This document shows, one piece after another, positions 48,589 to 56,963 of a stretch of 64,000 bases of DNA; position 1 is the first letter of the stretch, and each line of letters begins with the position of its first letter. This DNA is from Sulfurospirillum cavolei (GTDB taxonomy: Bacteria; Campylobacterota; Campylobacteria; Campylobacterales; Sulfurospirillaceae): assembly GCF_001548055.1 (NCBI RefSeq), contig NZ_AP014724.1, positions 2,542,001-2,606,000 of the forward strand. The letters run 5' to 3'. A program made the position numbers and the translations under genes. The notes beneath the pieces were generated by a model. It was not told the DNA's origin. It did not search any database and was given only the letters and a program-made list of their open reading frames with translations.

Positions 48589-51058
48589 GACTGACTCCTT
48601 TGATCGTTACGTCGGCAAATCGATACCCCGTTTTGAAAAACGGCGTCGTATCGATTTTCGTATCAAAACTCGGCAAATAAGGGATCATTCCGCCGAGTGT
48701 TTTATCTTCTTTCACGGCGATTACCAAACGATCGCCTTCTTTATTTTCCAGAACGACCGTATCGTTATTTTTTAAATCTTTTGCTTCTAAAAACGCCGCC
48801 GAAGCATACAATGCTCCCGCTTCGTTAAGTTGGTGCGCTCGGTTCGTAAAAGCACTAAATTGGTGTACGGGATTGGCGTTATACACAAAATCGCTTCCCT
48901 GACATATAAGGTTTTCGATCGGCTCGACCTCATCGTGACATGTAAGATCGTGCGTCGTTAAAAGATACCCTCTTTGTTCCGTTCCGTCGTTTTCGAAACG
49001 ATTGGGTAAAGCATCGAATTTTTCGGCTTTGAAGCCTTTCTCGCTCGGTAAAAGAGGCGTATAATCGATCGTCCATTCCGCCTCCAGCCCCAACGCGTTG
49101 GCTACGTCGTTCAGACAATATCCGTTAAACGCCAACGCGGCATTGGTCGGAACGACGCGCTTGTTCATCGACGTAAACGTACCTTCTTGCTGATTTAACG
49201 CGGGCATCGCCAAATCGCCTTTTCCCAAAGCACTCAACGTGACGTCGCCTTGAACGTTGTAGCCGAGCGTAAAGTTACCCTTTACGTCTTCAAGCTCACA
49301 TGTCAAGGCAACGCCTAACGTGTTGGTGCGTGAAGGAACGATTAAAACCTCAAACGGCGTCAATCGCTCGATCAGTCCGAGCAGTGCGGCAATATTGTTT
49401 GCACGCGGATGCGTGTACAAGTCGGCTCCCGCAATCAAACTGAAACGATCTTTCTTATCCGACAACTTTGTTATCGCCTCAAGAAGATCGTCTTGCGCTC
49501 CGATCATAGCGACCAAAGCGTTGGTATCGACTTCGATCTCTTTTTCGATCGTTTTCGTCACGCTTTTGACAACCTCTTTTTCTTCGCCGCTCTCTTCGTC
49601 TTTGAGTATCTCTTTGATCTCTTCTTTGACGCTCTCTTGAACTTTCTTCTTTTCTACCGTGTGAAAGGAATCCAAATAGGTCTTCAAGCCCTGCGGCATA
49701 CGCTCTTTATCGCCGAAAAGATCGAGTAACAGATAGGCGATTGCTTCTTCGGTGCCGATCTTGTGCGTAATACTCAGAAGGTTTTTTGAATAGCCCGCAA
49801 CGATAGGGTCGAAAATCGGATGAAAATAAAGCCCCGCTCCTTTGTTCATCACGAGTGCATTGTTCATCGCATAACCGGCATTGGGACTGTCGGTTTTGAT
49901 CGCACCGCCGAAACTAACAACGAAATTGCTTGCTTTAACGCTCTCTAAATCTCCGCCGTAGAGGCTTTTCCCCGAAGTGCTAGCATACGCTTTTAAAAAA
50001 TCTTGATAGGCTTTAGCGTCTTTGTTGACGAGTTGGTATCCGTACTTTTCTTTGAGTTTTTGTAAAATCAACGCTTCTTCGTTGGTAATGTAACTGTCAA
50101 AGGCAATCGTATCGACTTTTGTTTTGAGCAACTCGACGACCTTGCAAAATGCCGCTTCGTCTTTACCTTCCGCTTCGTTTTGAAAATCAAACCCGTAACG
50201 TGCCGCAGCATGAAGCGGTGCATAATTGTGTTCGCTGCTCACGCGGTAAATTTTCGGTTTTGCATCGTGAATGCCGGTATGTTTGACGTCGTAATATAAA
50301 AGCGAACAATCCGAACTGTGCGGATTTGCCGCAGGGATTTTTTTCAGCTCCCACGCATTGGAAGTGTATTGAAAATCCGTTCCGACCAAAGCACCCACCG
50401 GACAGACCGCCGTACATTCGCCGCACTGCGTACAGTCCAAGCTCTCTGCACCGCTGGCAACGCCGATAATGGATTTTTGCAGTTTGTTCCACATCGCGTA
50501 TGCGTCTTTTTCGGTTTTATCTTTCCATGCCTTATCGAGTTCCGCTCCGCCTCTTGGCGTCGTTTTCAAAGCCGATTCGCCGATCATGTCTTTACAGACG
50601 GTCACACAGCGTTCACATACGATGCATAACGAAGCATCGTAATGAATTTTACCCCAGTTTTTAGTCGGTCGATGCGTATCGGCGATACAATGGCGTTGGC
50701 TATCGACGCCCATATGCAAAGTATAATTTTGCAATTCACACTCACCGCTTTGATCGCATACGCCGCACTCTAGAGGATGGTTAATATCGTAAATCTCCAT
50801 GATCGCGCGACGCTCTTTTTCGATCTCTTCGCTAGAGGTCATAATTTGCATACCCTCTTTGGCTCGGGCGTTACAGCTATAGGCTCTTTTGCCGTCGATA
50901 TCGACCAAGCATAAACGACATGCAAGCGTAGGGGAACATCCCGTCACATAGCATAAAGCGGGAATAAAAATCCCGTTTCGGCGCGCGACACCTAAAACAT
51001 ACTCTCCCTCTTGGGCTTTGCACTCTTTCCCGTCAATCGTAATGACTACTTCGCTCAT
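48581..51058 (-). CDS. nuoG: Complex I subunit NuoG
   Basis: An 825-residue iron-sulfur subunit. The N-terminal domain has the [2Fe-2S] ligands C36, C47, C50 and C62, and the His-Cys3 [4Fe-4S] site H94, C98, C101 and C107. Two further [4Fe-4S] motifs, C145-C148-C151-C155 and C209-C212-C215-C219, follow. Residues from about 245 on form the molybdopterin-oxidoreductase-like domain without the extra N7 cysteines. A very charged Lys/Glu-rich insertion lies at about 466-510. In most bacteria the first cluster receives electrons from NuoE/NuoF, but here those subunits are absent, so the donor must differ. The gene begins eight bases after the NuoG-like gene. Confidence 0.95.
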   Translation of the reverse strand: MSEVVITIDGKECKAQEGEYVLGVARRNGIFIPALCYVTGCSPTLACRLCLVDIDGKRAYSCNARAKEGMQIMTSSEEIEKERRAIMEIYDINHPLECGVCDQSGECELQNYTLHMGVDSQRHCIADTHRPTKNWGKIHYDASLCIVCERCVTVCKDMIGESALKTTPRGGAELDKAWKDKTEKDAYAMWNKLQKSIIGVASGAESLDCTQCGECTAVCPVGALVGTDFQYTSNAWELKKIPAANPHSSDCSLLYYDVKHTGIHDAKPKIYRVSSEHNYAPLHAAARYGFDFQNEAEGKDEAAFCKVVELLKTKVDTIAFDSYITNEEALILQKLKEKYGYQLVNKDAKAYQDFLKAYASTSGKSLYGGDLESVKASNFVVSFGGAIKTDSPNAGYAMNNALVMNKGAGLYFHPIFDPIVAGYSKNLLSITHKIGTEEAIAYLLLDLFGDKERMPQGLKTYLDSFHTVEKKKVQESVKEEIKEILKDEESGEEKEVVKSVTKTIEKEIEVDTNALVAMIGAQDDLLEAITKLSDKKDRFSLIAGADLYTHPRANNIAALLGLIERLTPFEVLIVPSRTNTLGVALTCELEDVKGNFTLGYNVQGDVTLSALGKGDLAMPALNQQEGTFTSMNKRVVPTNAALAFNGYCLNDVANALGLEAEWTIDYTPLLPSEKGFKAEKFDALPNRFENDGTEQRGYLLTTHDLTCHDEVEPIENLICQGSDFVYNANPVHQFSAFTNRAHQLNEAGALYASAAFLEAKDLKNNDTVVLENKEGDRLVIAVKEDKTLGGMIPYLPSFDTKIDTTPFFKTGYRFADVTIKGVSHV

Positions 51059-51065
51059 GGCACTC

Positions 51066-51902
51066 TCACTTCACTATTTTTGTTACATGGTAAGGATAAG
51101 CGTTGTTCGCTTTGACTAAAGGCAATAAAGCGATGACGCCTTTTAGACGCTCGTCGCGTACGAAAACGCGAGGATACGTTTCGCGCTCGAAAACGACGTG
51201 AATCGCATCGTCGTGTTGAACTTTAGCGGCCACTTGAAATTGAGAAGAGCCGATTAAAAAACGCTCTTCTTCCGTATCGAGGCACGGACATTCATACACG
51301 ACGACGCCGTCAAAGCTGGCAATATCTTCCACCTCTTCGACCATCGTCTCTTCCGCAGCGATCCAATCGTGTTGCGTTGTACCCGAAATTTGAAGCTTTA
51401 TCGGCGTATGGCGAGCGATTAATCCCGCAAAACGTGCGATCTGCTCGGCTCTTGGATGGTAAAAAAGGTCTTCTCCCAAAATCAAAACGCCCTTTGTGAC
51501 ACCGGCGCATAACGTTTCGATCTCTTCGATCTCTTCTTCTCCGATATTACTCTCGGCACTGACATAACCGTCGTCCAAGGTTGAAAAGTAGGTTCGATAG
51601 GCTTCAGAAAGGCTATTCTCGGCTAAAAAGCTTTTGGCAAGCAAGGCCAAAACACCCTCTTCCGAACCGACTTCGTAACGGCTAAAAAATGTGCTTTTCG
51701 GGCTTAAAATCGGATCTTCCATCGTAAAAAGATAGATCAATTTTGCACCCGAGTCGACGCACGAAACAATCTCTTGGGCTAAAGCAAGATTATGACGCGA
51801 AGGCAAAGAGCCGATCAGTAAAATAACGTCACAATCTTTACATGTCGTTGTAAAACGGGATAAATCGCTTTGACCTAAAGCGCTTAAAAATGCTCTATTC
51901 AC
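51066..51902 (-). CDS. Protein at the nuoF position, resembling the C-terminal half of NuoG (Cj1574c-like)
   Basis: About 278 residues from the GTG at 51902, whose codon overlaps the end of the upstream gene (GTGAATAG) and has AAGG at suitable spacing. The frame also allows an ATG at 51950. There is no flavin- or NADH-binding motif and no iron-sulfur Cys pattern, so it is not NuoF. Three stretches resemble the neighbouring NuoG: GEDLFYHPRAEQIARFAGLI against GADLYTHPRANNIAALLGLI; RYEVGSEEGVLALL against THKIGTEEAIAYLL, with DPI upstream of each; and a C-terminal LKGVIALLP against LGGMIPYLP. It probably occupies a structural place in the peripheral arm, perhaps at a docking site for another electron donor. 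Confidence 0.8.
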   Translation of the reverse strand: MNRAFLSALGQSDLSRFTTTCKDCDVILLIGSLPSRHNLALAQEIVSCVDSGAKLIYLFTMEDPILSPKSTFFSRYEVGSEEGVLALLAKSFLAENSLSEAYRTYFSTLDDGYVSAESNIGEEEIEEIETLCAGVTKGVLILGEDLFYHPRAEQIARFAGLIARHTPIKLQISGTTQHDWIAAEETMVEEVEDIASFDGVVVYECPCLDTEEERFLIGSSQFQVAAKVQHDDAIHVVFERETYPRVFVRDERLKGVIALLPLVKANNAYPYHVTKIVK

Positions 51903-52137
51903 CGTTTGCGACCTTGACTTTTTTGACCACGATCGTCCAATCGGTCTCATTAAATTTCAACGAATTTAAAAGCGTCCAACCCGCTTCCTTAATCACGTCG
52001 GCACTCTTTTGTACCGCAGAAAAATCGCCGATTTCAAACATGAAGATAGACACTTCGCCTTCACTCGTTTCATCGATAATTTCGAGCATTCGCCCGTAAA
52101 AATCATCTCCTAAATGACGTAAATCGTAACGTTGCAT
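51895..52137 (-). CDS. Small protein at the nuoE position (Cj1575c-like)
   Basis: An 80-residue protein without the four cysteines of the NuoE [2Fe-2S] cluster. It has no membrane segment and reads as a small alpha/beta domain. In C. jejuni small proteins of unknown function stand at this place, where nuoE is expected; this call rests on position and size. Its stop overlaps the start of the NuoG-like gene, and it begins eight bases after nuoD. It probably acts as an accessory or docking subunit of complex I. Confidence 0.8.
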   Translation of the reverse strand: MQRYDLRHLGDDFYGRMLEIIDETSEGEVSIFMFEIGDFSAVQKSADVIKEAGWTLLNSLKFNETDWTIVVKKVKVANGE

Positions 52138-52145
52138 CCTCTCTC

Positions 52146-53372
52146 CTATCTGTCGATTTCGCCGAAGACGATATTGGCGTTACCGATAATCGCCACCACG
52201 TCTGCTAAATACTCTCCTACAAGCATCTCTTGCAAGAGGGCCGTATGAAAAAAGCTCGGCGCGCGAAGTTTTAAACGGTACGGATACGGATCGCCTTGTG
52301 AATTGATATAAAAACCGAGTTCCCCTTTGGGCGATTCGGTCGGTACGTATACTTCTCCTACCGGCGGTCTCATACCTTGCGTTACTAAAACGAAATGTTG
52401 CATTAGCGAATAATTTTGCGTCATAATCTGCTCTTTGGGAGCCGAAACATACTGCGGCGCATGCGCGATAATTTCCGGTGCAGTTTCGTCGTACATCGGC
52501 ATCAATTGTTTTAAGATACGAATACTTTGACGCATCTCTTCCATATGCAGTTTATACCTTCCGTAGCTATCGCATGTCGTACTGACGGGTACGTCGAACT
52601 CCACTTCGTCGTACAACTCGTAAGGCTCTTCTTTTCGAATATCCCACGCAATGCCGCTTCCGCGAAGCATCGGACCGGAACAACCCCAACTTTGCGCTTG
52701 TTCGGGCGTTACGATACCGACACCCTCCAAACGCATTTTCCAAATACGGTTTTGATCCAGCAAACCTTCGTAATCTTCGATGTCGTACGGTAAACGGTTA
52801 ACGTAGGCGTTGAGTTTTTCGAGCCAACCCTTAGGCAAATCAAGCGGTACGCCGCCGATACGAACGGAAGAATGCGTTAAACGTGCTCCGCAATAGTCCT
52901 CAATCAAATCAAGCGCATACTCTCTTTCTCTAAACGCATACAAGAAAATCGTCATCGCTCCGACGTCTAGGGCATGCGTCGCAAGCCAAAACAGATGCGA
53001 GGTAATGCGGTTGAGCTCTAACAACAACATACGAATGACTTTTGCACGTCTTGGCACTTCCAAACCGATCAGCGTTTCGACCGCCAACGCAAAGCCGTAG
53101 TTATTAGACGTCGCCGCGATGTAATCCATACGGTCCGTCGTCGGTAAAAATTCGTTGTAAATCATATTTTCCGCCATTTTCTCCATACCGCGGTGCAAAT
53201 AGCCGATGTCGGGAGTGGCTTTGGAGACTTTCTCGCCGTCCAATTCTAAAATCAACCGCAACTGTCCGTGCGCGCTGGGGTGTTGCGGACCAAAGTTGAC
53301 GATCATATGATTGTCTTCGCGTTCAAACGCGATGTTTTCGAAAAAGGGCTTTAAACGATTAACTTTTTGCAT
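52146..53372 (-). CDS. nuoD: Complex I subunit NuoD (49-kDa)
   Basis: A 408-residue peripheral subunit at the quinone pocket. It has [20 protein letters not shown] near residue 26 (the quinone-site His in GPQHPSAHG), [32 protein letters not shown] and the C-terminal [14 protein letters not shown]. It is three bases downstream of nuoC and not fused to it. Confidence 0.97.
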   Translation of the reverse strand: MQKVNRLKPFFENIAFEREDNHMIVNFGPQHPSAHGQLRLILELDGEKVSKATPDIGYLHRGMEKMAENMIYNEFLPTTDRMDYIAATSNNYGFALAVETLIGLEVPRRAKVIRMLLLELNRITSHLFWLATHALDVGAMTIFLYAFREREYALDLIEDYCGARLTHSSVRIGGVPLDLPKGWLEKLNAYVNRLPYDIEDYEGLLDQNRIWKMRLEGVGIVTPEQAQSWGCSGPMLRGSGIAWDIRKEEPYELYDEVEFDVPVSTTCDSYGRYKLHMEEMRQSIRILKQLMPMYDETAPEIIAHAPQYVSAPKEQIMTQNYSLMQHFVLVTQGMRPPVGEVYVPTESPKGELGFYINSQGDPYPYRLKLRAPSFFHTALLQEMLVGEYLADVVAIIGNANIVFGEIDR

Positions 53373-53374
53373 AT

Positions 53375-54172
53375 TTAGGGCCTCTCTTTCACAATTTTAC
53401 TCTCGCTTTTCTTGAGCGACTTCACGATCGTTACGCCGCCTTCTTCTTGGTAATCATGGAAGGTTTTTTCACGGCTCGGTTCGGCACCGAAAGGCACTTC
53501 ATGTCCCAAACGCGCAAAGCGATACGTATCGTTTTCGTCCACACGGGCACTATCGCGCTCTTCAGGACCGATAATATCGCGATACTCTTTACCGAAAATC
53601 TTATCGATTTCATACCAGCGCGCCGCTTCGTCGCCGTGTAAAGGATAGGTTTTTAAGAGCGGATACCCGAACCAATCGTCCGGCATTAAAAGACGTTTCA
53701 TGTACGGGTGTCCGCTGATGACGATACCGAACATATCGTACATCTCGCGTTCCGCCCAATCGGCACTTTTATACACGCCGTAAACACTTTGAAGCACCTC
53801 TTTTTCGTGAATGAAACATTTGACGCGAAGGCGTTTACGTTTGGAGGTTGAAAGCAGTTGATAAAAAAGTTCGAATTCGTTACTTTTTGCCAACCAATCA
53901 ATCGCACTGTGTTCGCTCAGAATATTGTAGGCACACTCGTCTTTCAACGTCTGTAAGAGCGCGACATTGTCCCTCGCATCGATATAAACGACCAATTGTC
54001 CGCGTTGAATATACGCCTCTTTAATTTCGAATTTCGATTGGAGCACTGCAAGGTCTTGTGCAAAAACTGCGTCGCCCTCTACCGCTTCTTTGGGTATTTG
54101 CGGTGCTACGAAATAGCGATCCGAATAGTAAGGTTTTTTTTGTACGTTTTGTTTATCGCTGTACGGTCTCAT
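53375..54172 (-). CDS. nuoC: Complex I subunit NuoC (30-kDa)
   Basis: 265 residues from the ATG at 54172, which overlaps the nuoB stop (TAATG). A longer open frame to 54364 lies inside nuoB and has an unlikely Arg/Tyr-rich N-terminus. Family blocks are [38 protein letters not shown] long N-terminal ~70-residue part precedes the usual core, and a C-terminal charged tail follows. Confidence 0.95.
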   Translation of the reverse strand: MRPYSDKQNVQKKPYYSDRYFVAPQIPKEAVEGDAVFAQDLAVLQSKFEIKEAYIQRGQLVVYIDARDNVALLQTLKDECAYNILSEHSAIDWLAKSNEFELFYQLLSTSKRKRLRVKCFIHEKEVLQSVYGVYKSADWAEREMYDMFGIVISGHPYMKRLLMPDDWFGYPLLKTYPLHGDEAARWYEIDKIFGKEYRDIIGPEERDSARVDENDTYRFARLGHEVPFGAEPSREKTFHDYQEEGGVTIVKSLKKSESKIVKERP

Positions 54173-54681
54173 TACACTAACCTTTTGGGAGCTAATTTGC
54201 GTGATGCTTTTTCGGAGCGAATTTTCTTTTGTAACAACATCAACGCATATTGAAGGGTTTCGGGGCGTGGAGCACATCCGGGTAAATAAATATCGACCGG
54301 AACGATACGATCGGCACCTTGAACGGTAGCGTACGTATTGAACATACCGCCGGTATTGGCGCAACTGCCCATACTAATAACCCATTTGGGATCGGGCATT
54401 TGATCGTACAAACGGCGCATAAACGGCGCGTGTTTTTTGGTCAGTGTTCCGGCAATAATCAAAACGTCCGACTGTCTCGGACTCGCTCTAAAAATCGTTC
54501 CGAAACGATCGAAGTCGTAACGGCTTGCACCCGTCGCCATCATTTCGATCGCACAACAGGCAAGTCCGTACGTAAGCGGCCAAAGCGAGTTACTACGACC
54601 CCATTGCACCAGTTTGTCAACCGTCGTTAAGGCAACGGGAAGACCTGCTTCTTGAAGGTAATTTATTTTATGCTGTGCCAT
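54172..54681 (-). CDS. nuoB: Complex I subunit NuoB
   Basis: A 169-residue subunit that carries cluster N2, the last in the chain before quinone. The ligands are the tandem cysteines C42-C43 in [10 protein letters not shown], the Cys in [10 protein letters not shown] (about 107) and the Cys in [10 protein letters not shown] (about 137). Its start overlaps the nuoA end by 19 bases. Confidence 0.97.
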   Translation of the reverse strand: MAQHKINYLQEAGLPVALTTVDKLVQWGRSNSLWPLTYGLACCAIEMMATGASRYDFDRFGTIFRASPRQSDVLIIAGTLTKKHAPFMRRLYDQMPDPKWVISMGSCANTGGMFNTYATVQGADRIVPVDIYLPGCAPRPETLQYALMLLQKKIRSEKASRKLAPKRLV

Positions 54682-55052
54682 TCAAGCGCTCCTTTTTTCC
54701 ATGCATAGACAAATCCGATCGTTAAAATAACGACGAAAAGAATCATTTCGATAAATCCGAACATTCCTAAAACCTTAAAGTCGACCGCCCACGGAAACAT
54801 AAAAATAATTTCCACGTCAAACAAAATAAAAAGCACGGCAAAAAGGTAAAAATGCGCCGAGATTTTATTGGGTTGTTTGGTGACCTCAGGGCCGCATTCG
54901 TAAATCGTCAGTTTCAATTTTTCCGTATCGAGACGTGCCATATTGCGACTGACGCGACGCGCTAAAACCGTAATGCCGTAAAAGACGACCGCACCGAAAA
55001 CAAAGAGGAAAAACGCTCCGAAATAGGGATGCGCAAAATCCATATGGGTCAT
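54663..55052 (-). CDS. nuoA: Complex I subunit NuoA
   Basis: A 129-residue membrane subunit with three helices. The loop after helix one has YECGPEV and [23 protein letters not shown], typical of NuoA. The ATG at 55052 has AAGGA at good spacing. It is the first gene of the 14-gene operon. The 81-base gap upstream has a TTACATGTAA palindrome but no obvious -10 box, so transcription may start further upstream. Confidence 0.96.
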   Translation of the reverse strand: MTHMDFAHPYFGAFFLFVFGAVVFYGITVLARRVSRNMARLDTEKLKLTIYECGPEVTKQPNKISAHFYLFAVLFILFDVEIIFMFPWAVDFKVLGMFGFIEMILFVVILTIGFVYAWKKGALEWHSIK

Positions 55053-55117
55053 ACCAAATCCTTCGATAATTTTTCAAAACAACGCTGTTGCCAAACTTAC
55101 ATGTAAGCTTCGCAATA

Positions 55118-55132
55118 GCACGTTTGACGTGC
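55118..55132 (-). terminator. Small hairpin between the AAA ATPase and nuoA
   Basis: A GCACG/CGTGC stem (5 bp, 5-base loop) right after the ATPase stop, followed 11 bases later by the palindrome CTTACATGTAAG (55096-55107). It has no T run; it is weak or a processing site. Confidence 0.35.
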
Positions 55133-55133
55133 C

Positions 55134-56867
55134 TTAACTCATAAAACCGACCGACTTCGTGTCGCCGAAAGCTCCTTTGGTTTCACGATCGATCGAGAGT
55201 TTAAAATCTTCATAAGTAAAAAGCGGCTCTTTTTTGATCGCAACGCGCAAAGCCGTATTTTTGAGCACCACGCGAATTTGTCCGCCCGTCAGTGAAAAAG
55301 TCGCCAATTTCTCGACATCAAAGCCCTCTTCGTAAGGGGCATTGTCCGGCAAAAGTTTTTTCCATAACAAAACGCGTTGAGCAAAATCGGGTTTTTCAAA
55401 CGCGATCTTGTAATCAAAACGCCTTGAAAACGCGGGGTCGATCGTTTCCAAAAGATTGGTCGTTGCAATAAGTAGTCCGTCGAAACGCTCAATCTGCTCT
55501 AGAAAAATATTTTGCATTTGATTGTGCATTTTATCGGCACTCGCCCCGCTATCGGTAGAACGCGCGCTTAAAAACTGATCGGCTTCGTTGAGAAGCAACA
55601 AAGGTTCGCTTTTCGTTTTTTTACACAACTCTTTATAGGTGTCAAAAATATTGCGTACGTTTTTTTCACTTTCTCCGACGTATTTGGAAAGAATTTTTGA
55701 ACAATCAAAACTCAAAACTCTCTTTTTCATCGATTTTGCCAAAGAAAGTGCCGTCATGGTTTTACCCGTACCCGGCGGGCCGTATAAAATGACTTTGGCA
55801 TCGATACCGCTACGTCGCTCTTTGATGCCCCACTCTCGCAACAGTTTTACGACGCTTTTATCGATTTGCTTGAGTAAATTATCGAGCACTTCCTTGGTTT
55901 TAGGATGCAAAATCACGTCGTCTAAATTGGTTTTAGGATCGATCAATTCAAAAAGCTCTTGCTCGCCGATGAGCATATCCAGTTTAATTTTCTTGCTTTT
56001 CTTTTCTTTATTAGGGTGCATAATTTTTTGCAAAATTTCTTCGGAAATGAAAAAACTTCGCGTTACGCCGCCGAAAGTACTCAGCATCTCGTCGTAATCG
56101 ATGATCATATTTTCGATAAGTTTGGAACCCTCTTCCAGTAACGAGCGATTTTTGATCTTTTCGTAATCGTCCATACTAATCAAGCTAATCAGCGTATTCA
56201 TATCGCGCAAACTCTCAAATTCGCCCGCATACTCCTCTTTTAAAAGTGCTAAAAAAATTAACTGTTCTTTGGGGTTTAACTCGTTCTCTTTGAAAATCGA
56301 CTCGACGATAATGTCGTTTTGCGTTACTTTTAAGCGCTCGCTGATACGGCTTTCCAAAAGTTCCAATTTATTTTTGAGTCGCCCGAGACTCGGAGAACTC
56401 TCCGTCGCACCGTGTTTGGTTTGCGTAAACTTTTGATACAGTTCGATTCGGTAAAATTGATCTTTCAAATATTCAAGATGATCGGCATAAGGCGTAACGT
56501 CAGGTAACACTACCTCGAGCGTTCCCTCTTCCAACAACTTTAAAAAAGCGGAACTTAACGTAACGCTACTGTTTAGAAGCTCTAAATTCGAAACGTCGAC
56601 GATCTTTGAGTTTAAAAAACTATTTTGAACGATCCATCCTTGTTCGATTAATTCCTTGACCACGGAAAGATGGTGTAAATGTGCATAGTTTTTATCGCCG
56701 AACAGTTTAATCAAAATATCCGAAACAACGATGTCTACGTTACCTATAACGTACTCTTTCGTCATCATTTTTAAGAAATTTAATTCGTCGGGAGAACATT
56801 TTAAATGTTCATAAATCTGACACGCTTGTACCTCTTTGTTTTCAAGAAAATCAACCAAATACTGCAA
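55134..56867 (-). CDS. AAA-family ATPase
   Basis: 577 residues. The N-terminal ~330 residues are helical with no motif that I know. The C-terminal AAA module has Walker A GPPGTGKTMTALSLA (about 360), a Walker B written LLLLNEADQF (Asn-Glu in place of Asp-Glu), sensor-1 LLIATTNLLETIDPAF and an arginine finger in FSRRFDYKI. It resembles bacterial ATPases of the ClpX/FtsH-like 'NEAD' group, of unsettled role. The start codon is TTG with AAGGG seven bases upstream. It lies just upstream of nuoA in the same direction; a link to complex I assembly is only a thought from position. Confidence 0.85.
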   Translation of the reverse strand: MQYLVDFLENKEVQACQIYEHLKCSPDELNFLKMMTKEYVIGNVDIVVSDILIKLFGDKNYAHLHHLSVVKELIEQGWIVQNSFLNSKIVDVSNLELLNSSVTLSSAFLKLLEEGTLEVVLPDVTPYADHLEYLKDQFYRIELYQKFTQTKHGATESSPSLGRLKNKLELLESRISERLKVTQNDIIVESIFKENELNPKEQLIFLALLKEEYAGEFESLRDMNTLISLISMDDYEKIKNRSLLEEGSKLIENMIIDYDEMLSTFGGVTRSFFISEEILQKIMHPNKEKKSKKIKLDMLIGEQELFELIDPKTNLDDVILHPKTKEVLDNLLKQIDKSVVKLLREWGIKERRSGIDAKVILYGPPGTGKTMTALSLAKSMKKRVLSFDCSKILSKYVGESEKNVRNIFDTYKELCKKTKSEPLLLLNEADQFLSARSTDSGASADKMHNQMQNIFLEQIERFDGLLIATTNLLETIDPAFSRRFDYKIAFEKPDFAQRVLLWKKLLPDNAPYEEGFDVEKLATFSLTGGQIRVVLKNTALRVAIKKEPLFTYEDFKLSIDRETKGAFGDTKSVGFMS

Positions 56868-56963
56868 TGAATACCCTTTTGAGCCTATGGAAAAAGTGTC
56901 GTACTTTTATATAAGGTTTATATAATGACAAGATGATAATAAAATAACCCTTTGACGAGAAAG

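Noticed and set aside
54173-54364. N-terminal extension of nuoC
   Set aside because: It lies entirely in nuoB, is Arg/Tyr-rich and unlike NuoC. The ATG at 54172 overlapping the nuoB stop is a natural coupled start.
55053-55133. tRNA or small RNA gene in the gap before nuoA
   Set aside because: No cloverleaf or T-loop sequence can be drawn; only a small hairpin and one TTACATGTAA site are present.
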